A stretch of DNA of 7,297 nucleotides from Deltaproteobacteria bacterium (GTDB lineage Bacteria > Desulfobacterota > Desulfobacteria > Desulfobacterales > JAFDFH01): assembly GCA_019309945.1 (NCBI GenBank), contig JAFDFH010000210.1, forward strand, positions 1-7,297. The letters run 5' to 3'. The notes under the pieces were generated by a model. It did not search any database, was not told where the DNA came from, and saw nothing but the letters and a program-made list of their open reading frames with translations. This document shows positions 5,575-7,297 of this stretch, in pieces. The position numbers and the translations under genes were made by a program. The first letter of the stretch is position 1; the number at the start of each line of letters is the position of its first letter.

Positions 5575-6004
5575 GCTTCTTACCCTCCTTCTTTTGGGTT
5601 TTCAGTCGCTGCTGCCATGCCGTGTTCTCCTGGCTCACCAGTGCCTCAACCCGCTCGACCAAGACCGAAAAGGCACCATCCCCCACGTAGGGATCCGTGC
5701 CCGTCTGGTACATGTACTTTTCGTGCTTTAACGATTCCGCTGTTGTTCGATAGTCAATCCAGTGCTCGCGGAACTGGTAGAGCGAAACGATCCCTGTAGT
5801 GATGGCTGTAGCCGATCCTAGGATGGCCACGGTTACACGCGCCCACATGTCGCTTGAAAATATCGCGAACACCGGAACCGAAGCGGCTGCGACCAAGGTG
5901 GTGATCTGCAAAATAATGAACCACATCTTGTTCAATCCGCTCTTGCGGTCGTACCAGACAATCTGATCCTCGACCCGATCTTTGAGGTATTCCTCAGGTG
6001 TCAT
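5567..6004 (-). CDS. SLATT/DUF4231 two-transmembrane protein, probable effector
   Basis: The product has 145 residues. An N-terminal amphipathic helix EEYLKDRVEDQIVWYDRKS (4-22) precedes two membrane segments at about 28-48 (WFIILQITTLVAAASVPVFAI) and 56-76, then REHWIDYRTTAESLKHEKYMY (79-99) and a C-terminal helix to residue 135. This is the DUF4231 (PF14015) SLATT architecture. SLATT proteins are predicted pore-forming or membrane-damaging effectors gated by nucleotide signals in bacterial conflict systems. ATG 6004 was chosen because a purine-rich site (GAGGAAGG) lies just upstream and the N-terminus then fits the family. A longer frame starts at 6040 inside the attC core box and adds 12 unlike residues. 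It is the first gene of the operon, about 38 bases after the cassette boundary, so an upstream cassette promoter would drive it. Confidence 0.88.
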   Translation of the reverse strand: MTPEEYLKDRVEDQIVWYDRKSGLNKMWFIILQITTLVAAASVPVFAIFSSDMWARVTVAILGSATAITTGIVSLYQFREHWIDYRTTAESLKHEKYMYQTGTDPYVGDGAFSVLVERVEALVSQENTAWQQRLKTQKKEGKKHG

Positions 6005-6036
6005 TCGCCACCTTCCTCTTTCATTTGTTCTCTTAC

Positions 6037-6141
6037 ACATAACGGTGAGCGTGAGCAGCGGCCTAAATTAATACCAAGATAGCAAGGCCTTTACGAAAAA
6101 CCGCTATCTTCACGCCGTCTGCTCAACGCTTTGTGTTAGCC
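6037..6141 (-). other. attC-like recombination site between the GIY-YIG and operon cassettes
   Basis: Read on the minus strand, the site runs from GGCTAAC (6135-6141) to GTTATGT (6037-6043). The arms pair as TAAC, GCG, TGAGCAG and CGGC blocks against GTTA, CGC, CTGCTCA and GCCG. The left arm has extra unpaired bases (a T before TGAGCAG and an A before CGGC), the usual attC asymmetry. A second inner stem (AAGATAGC 6076-6083 with GCTATCTT 6103-6110) fills the variable part, giving about 105 bp. The GIY-YIG stop codon is three bases away. Orientation matches the other two sites. Confidence 0.75.
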
Positions 6142-7053
6142 CTCCTAGTTGCCATTTAGACCGCACGGCTCGCGTGTGTGCAGCCGTTGTTTCCAGGAAC
6201 TTTCGAGTCGGATCACGTCGCGGTCTTCCATGTCTGGCGAAACTCTCTGTAGTATTGTAAATCGGAAATTCCGTGAATCCAGTTGCCGAAGTAAGCGATT
6301 GCCTCCATCTCCACTGTGAGCGTAGTTTAACCATCTGCCGAGAAGGTTGCTTTCCCCGTAAGCAGAACCGACGTATCCTTTCCCAACTGAAGTATCGAAT
6401 ATGTAGTAAATACCACGCCATTCGGAGAGCTTGGACTTCAACCGCCTTGGGATTACGCGAAGCTCATCCCATGTGAGGTCTATTGCATGCCATTCCGGCA
6501 TTGCGACGTCGAGCGCACTATCTTCAAGAATAGCAAGTACTGGCATTTCGTTGTTGGGTTTATCCGCCCAGCGGTACCAATTTCTGTCGAGGGGCGGCCA
6601 GTTAACAATTAGCTTGCCTTTCCAGTGAGCGGAAAAATCAGTCAACTCAAGATCAAACCAGAGGATCGAGGACCGAGATGACTCCTCCGTGAAGCCCTCA
6701 TGTCCGAACGACTTCAACTCGACATTGGCCGGAATCTGACTGTATTCTTTGGGCGTAATCTGCTTCCACCCCGTGACTGAATACAAGCCGATGAACAGAG
6801 CTTTGAGGGGTTCATGTCCGATGAATGCAGCAATATATGTAGCGCGTTTCATCGCCTTCTCAACTTGCTTGGTTTGGGTTTGTTGGTAAGCATTGAATAC
6901 ATCTGGGCTCTCAGCAGCCAGCCACGGGAGTACTTTGTTGAGTTTAGGCTCAAGAGGTCGATGCCGTAACACAAGAACATGCTGTGGGTCAATATTTTTG
7001 CCCAATAACAGGTCCTTCAGGTTCATCTCTAATCTCCCCACTCAGAGGGATAA
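6043..7053 (-). mobile_element. Candidate one-gene integron cassette (GIY-YIG), about 1.0 kb
   Basis: The cassette is bounded by GTTATCC (7048-7054) and the G of GTTATGT (6037-6043). Its own attC left box GGCTAAC differs from the complement of its start box (GGATAAC) at one base, as often seen for cassettes. One gene fills it: the start codon is about 28 bases inside and the stop abuts the attC, which is the standard compact layout. Confidence 0.6.
6145..7026 (-). CDS. GIY-YIG nuclease-family protein
   Basis: The product has 293 residues. The C-terminal domain is GIY-YIG: RGIYYIFDT (204-212), KGYVGSA (216-222; YVG in place of YIG), LLGRWLNY (228-235, R231), a helix RLLRQL, FRFTILQRVSP, VIRLESSWKQRL (271-282) with E275 at the metal-binding Glu, and GLN at 289-291. 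All catalytic positions are present, so nuclease activity is expected. Residues 1-200 (NLKDLLLGKNIDPQHVLVLRH, WLAAESPDVFNAYQQTQ, ILWFDLEL, WPPLDRNWYRW) form an N-terminal region typical of one cassette-borne or genomic GIY-YIG family with no assigned function that I know. ATG 7026 was chosen over GTG 7041 because GGGGAG lies 7 bases upstream of it. It is a single gene between two attC-like sites. It may be a defence nuclease against incoming DNA; that is inference from fold and context. Confidence 0.87.
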   Translation of the reverse strand: MNLKDLLLGKNIDPQHVLVLRHRPLEPKLNKVLPWLAAESPDVFNAYQQTQTKQVEKAMKRATYIAAFIGHEPLKALFIGLYSVTGWKQITPKEYSQIPANVELKSFGHEGFTEESSRSSILWFDLELTDFSAHWKGKLIVNWPPLDRNWYRWADKPNNEMPVLAILEDSALDVAMPEWHAIDLTWDELRVIPRRLKSKLSEWRGIYYIFDTSVGKGYVGSAYGESNLLGRWLNYAHSGDGGNRLLRQLDSRNFRFTILQRVSPDMEDRDVIRLESSWKQRLHTREPCGLNGN

Positions 7054-7135
7054 CGTGGCAAATAACCGGCTGGCATAAGTCGCAGAGCGAAGCGGCGCGG
7101 TTTTTGCCAGTCCGAGTTAATTTGTCTTGTTGGGC
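7048..7135 (-). other. attC-like recombination site upstream of the GIY-YIG cassette
   Basis: Read on the minus strand, the site runs from GCCCAAC (7129-7135, an exact RYYYAAC) to GTTATCC (7048-7054). After an unmatched spacer of four bases, the arms pair as CAAAT, AAC, CGG and CTGGCA blocks. The left arm carries three extra bases (T, T and A) between those blocks. Three extrahelical bases in the left arm and an unpaired spacer are the structural signature of attC. Length is 88 bp, in the same orientation as the other two sites. Confidence 0.75.
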
Positions 7136-7192
7136 ATCCTTGCATTCAGCACAAACTCCGCGGTTGAATGGTAAGAATGACATTCCTTGTTT

Positions 7193-7297
7193 CTATACAT
7201 AAAGATCACGAACCCGAACGAATGGATTCCCACTTTCTGCAGCATGCCTTATTTTCTTGGCCATAACATCTGCAAACGAAAGGTTTTTGTCCAGCAT
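7193..7297 (-). CDS. 3' part (or short N-terminal piece) of an unidentified gene at the window edge
   Basis: The minus-strand frame enters from the right edge with MLDKNLSFADVMAKKI, continues RHAAESGNPFVRVRDLYV and stops at TAG (7193-7195). The ATG happens to sit exactly on the window edge, so it could be a true start or an internal Met. No family is recognised. The stop lies about 60 bases before the attC-like site at 7048-7135, a normal distance for a cassette gene. Oddly, the same frame stays open past the TAG (KQGMSFLPFNRGVCAEC ... LCDLCQPVIC), through the attC to 6989, with four paired Cys. Confidence 0.4.
   Translation of the reverse strand: MLDKNLSFADVMAKKIRHAAESGNPFVRVRDLYV

Larger units (their letters stand above)
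2156..6042 (-). mobile_element. Candidate integron gene cassette of about 3.9 kb carrying the six-gene operon
   Basis: Both ends are G^TT core sites: GTTATGT in the attC-like site at 6037-6141 and GTTGAGC in the one at 2150-2222. The first start codon is about 38 bases inside the cassette, and the last gene stops about 100 bases before its attC, as in ordinary cassettes. Gene overlaps of 8 and 10 bases and gaps of 1, 2 and 43 bases leave no room for an internal attC, so the six genes would move as one unit. Usual cassettes carry one gene and are under about 1.5 kb, so this is exceptionally large. The integrase gene and attI are not in the window and would lie to the right if orientation is canonical. 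Confidence 0.6.

Noticed and set aside
2325..6004. A standard type IV CBASS operon
   Set aside because: No CD-NTase (GS...DxD type nucleotidyltransferase) is encoded anywhere in the window, and the operon's own cassette boundaries leave no room for one.
5176..6004. A standard Thoeris system
   Set aside because: No ThsA with SIR2/SLOG or Macro/TM architecture is present; the membrane partner is a bare SLATT protein.
1..7297. CRISPR arrays, tRNA or rRNA genes
   Set aside because: No regularly spaced repeats and no cloverleaf or rRNA-like conserved stretches were seen on either strand.

Overview
The window is bacterial accessory DNA, with every recognisable gene on the minus strand. It looks like part of an integron gene-cassette array ending against a decayed, more AT-rich stretch of transposase remnants and a lone TIR gene. 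Host identity cannot be fixed from this sequence. A proteobacterium or a desulfobacterium-like lineage is plausible, because RAYT- and IS1182-type remnants and chromosomal integrons are common there, but that is inference.

Right to left, in the direction of transcription: 7193-7297 is the 3' end of a gene in an upstream cassette. An attC-like site (7048-7135) follows. Next is a one-gene cassette of about 1.0 kb encoding a GIY-YIG nuclease-family protein (6145-7026), closed by a second attC-like site (6037-6141). Then comes a candidate cassette of about 3.9 kb carrying a tight six-gene operon: SLATT/DUF4231 two-TM protein (5567-6004), ThsB-like TIR protein (5176-5574), TGT-like protein (4158-5132), OGG2-like HhH-GPD glycosylase (3425-4156), QueC-like ATPase (2838-3434), and a second ThsB-like TIR protein with a polyglycine N-terminus (2325-2835). 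The last gene is frameshifted by a 4-bp tandem duplication. A third attC-like site (2150-2222) closes this cassette. All three attC-like sites point the same way and have imperfect stems with unpaired bases in the left arm. The left outer box of the operon cassette's attC (ACATAAC) is the exact complement of the box at the cassette's own start (GTTATGT), as cassette biology predicts.

The QueC/TGT/OGG trio is the ancillary set (Cap9/Cap10/Cap11) that defines type IV CBASS, but no CD-NTase is present here. Its place is taken by two ThsB-like TIR proteins and a SLATT membrane protein. The working model is an anti-phage abortive system. In it, TIR proteins make or sense a nucleotide signal, the SLATT protein is the membrane-disrupting effector, and the QueC/TGT pair installs a 7-deazaguanine on a partner, possibly the glycine N-terminus of the last TIR protein. 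This would be a Thoeris/type IV CBASS hybrid carried as a single mobile cassette. The components and their order are read from the sequence; the joint mechanism is inference.

Left of 2150: a stretch without a convincing gene (about 1871-2149), a TIR-domain protein with an unrecognised C-terminal helical region (853-1818), a truncated IS1182-type transposase (454-771), and an internally deleted RAYT-type transposase (2-279). A leader of about 50 bp is shared between the IS1182 remnant and the TIR gene, which suggests local duplication or transposon-mediated assembly.
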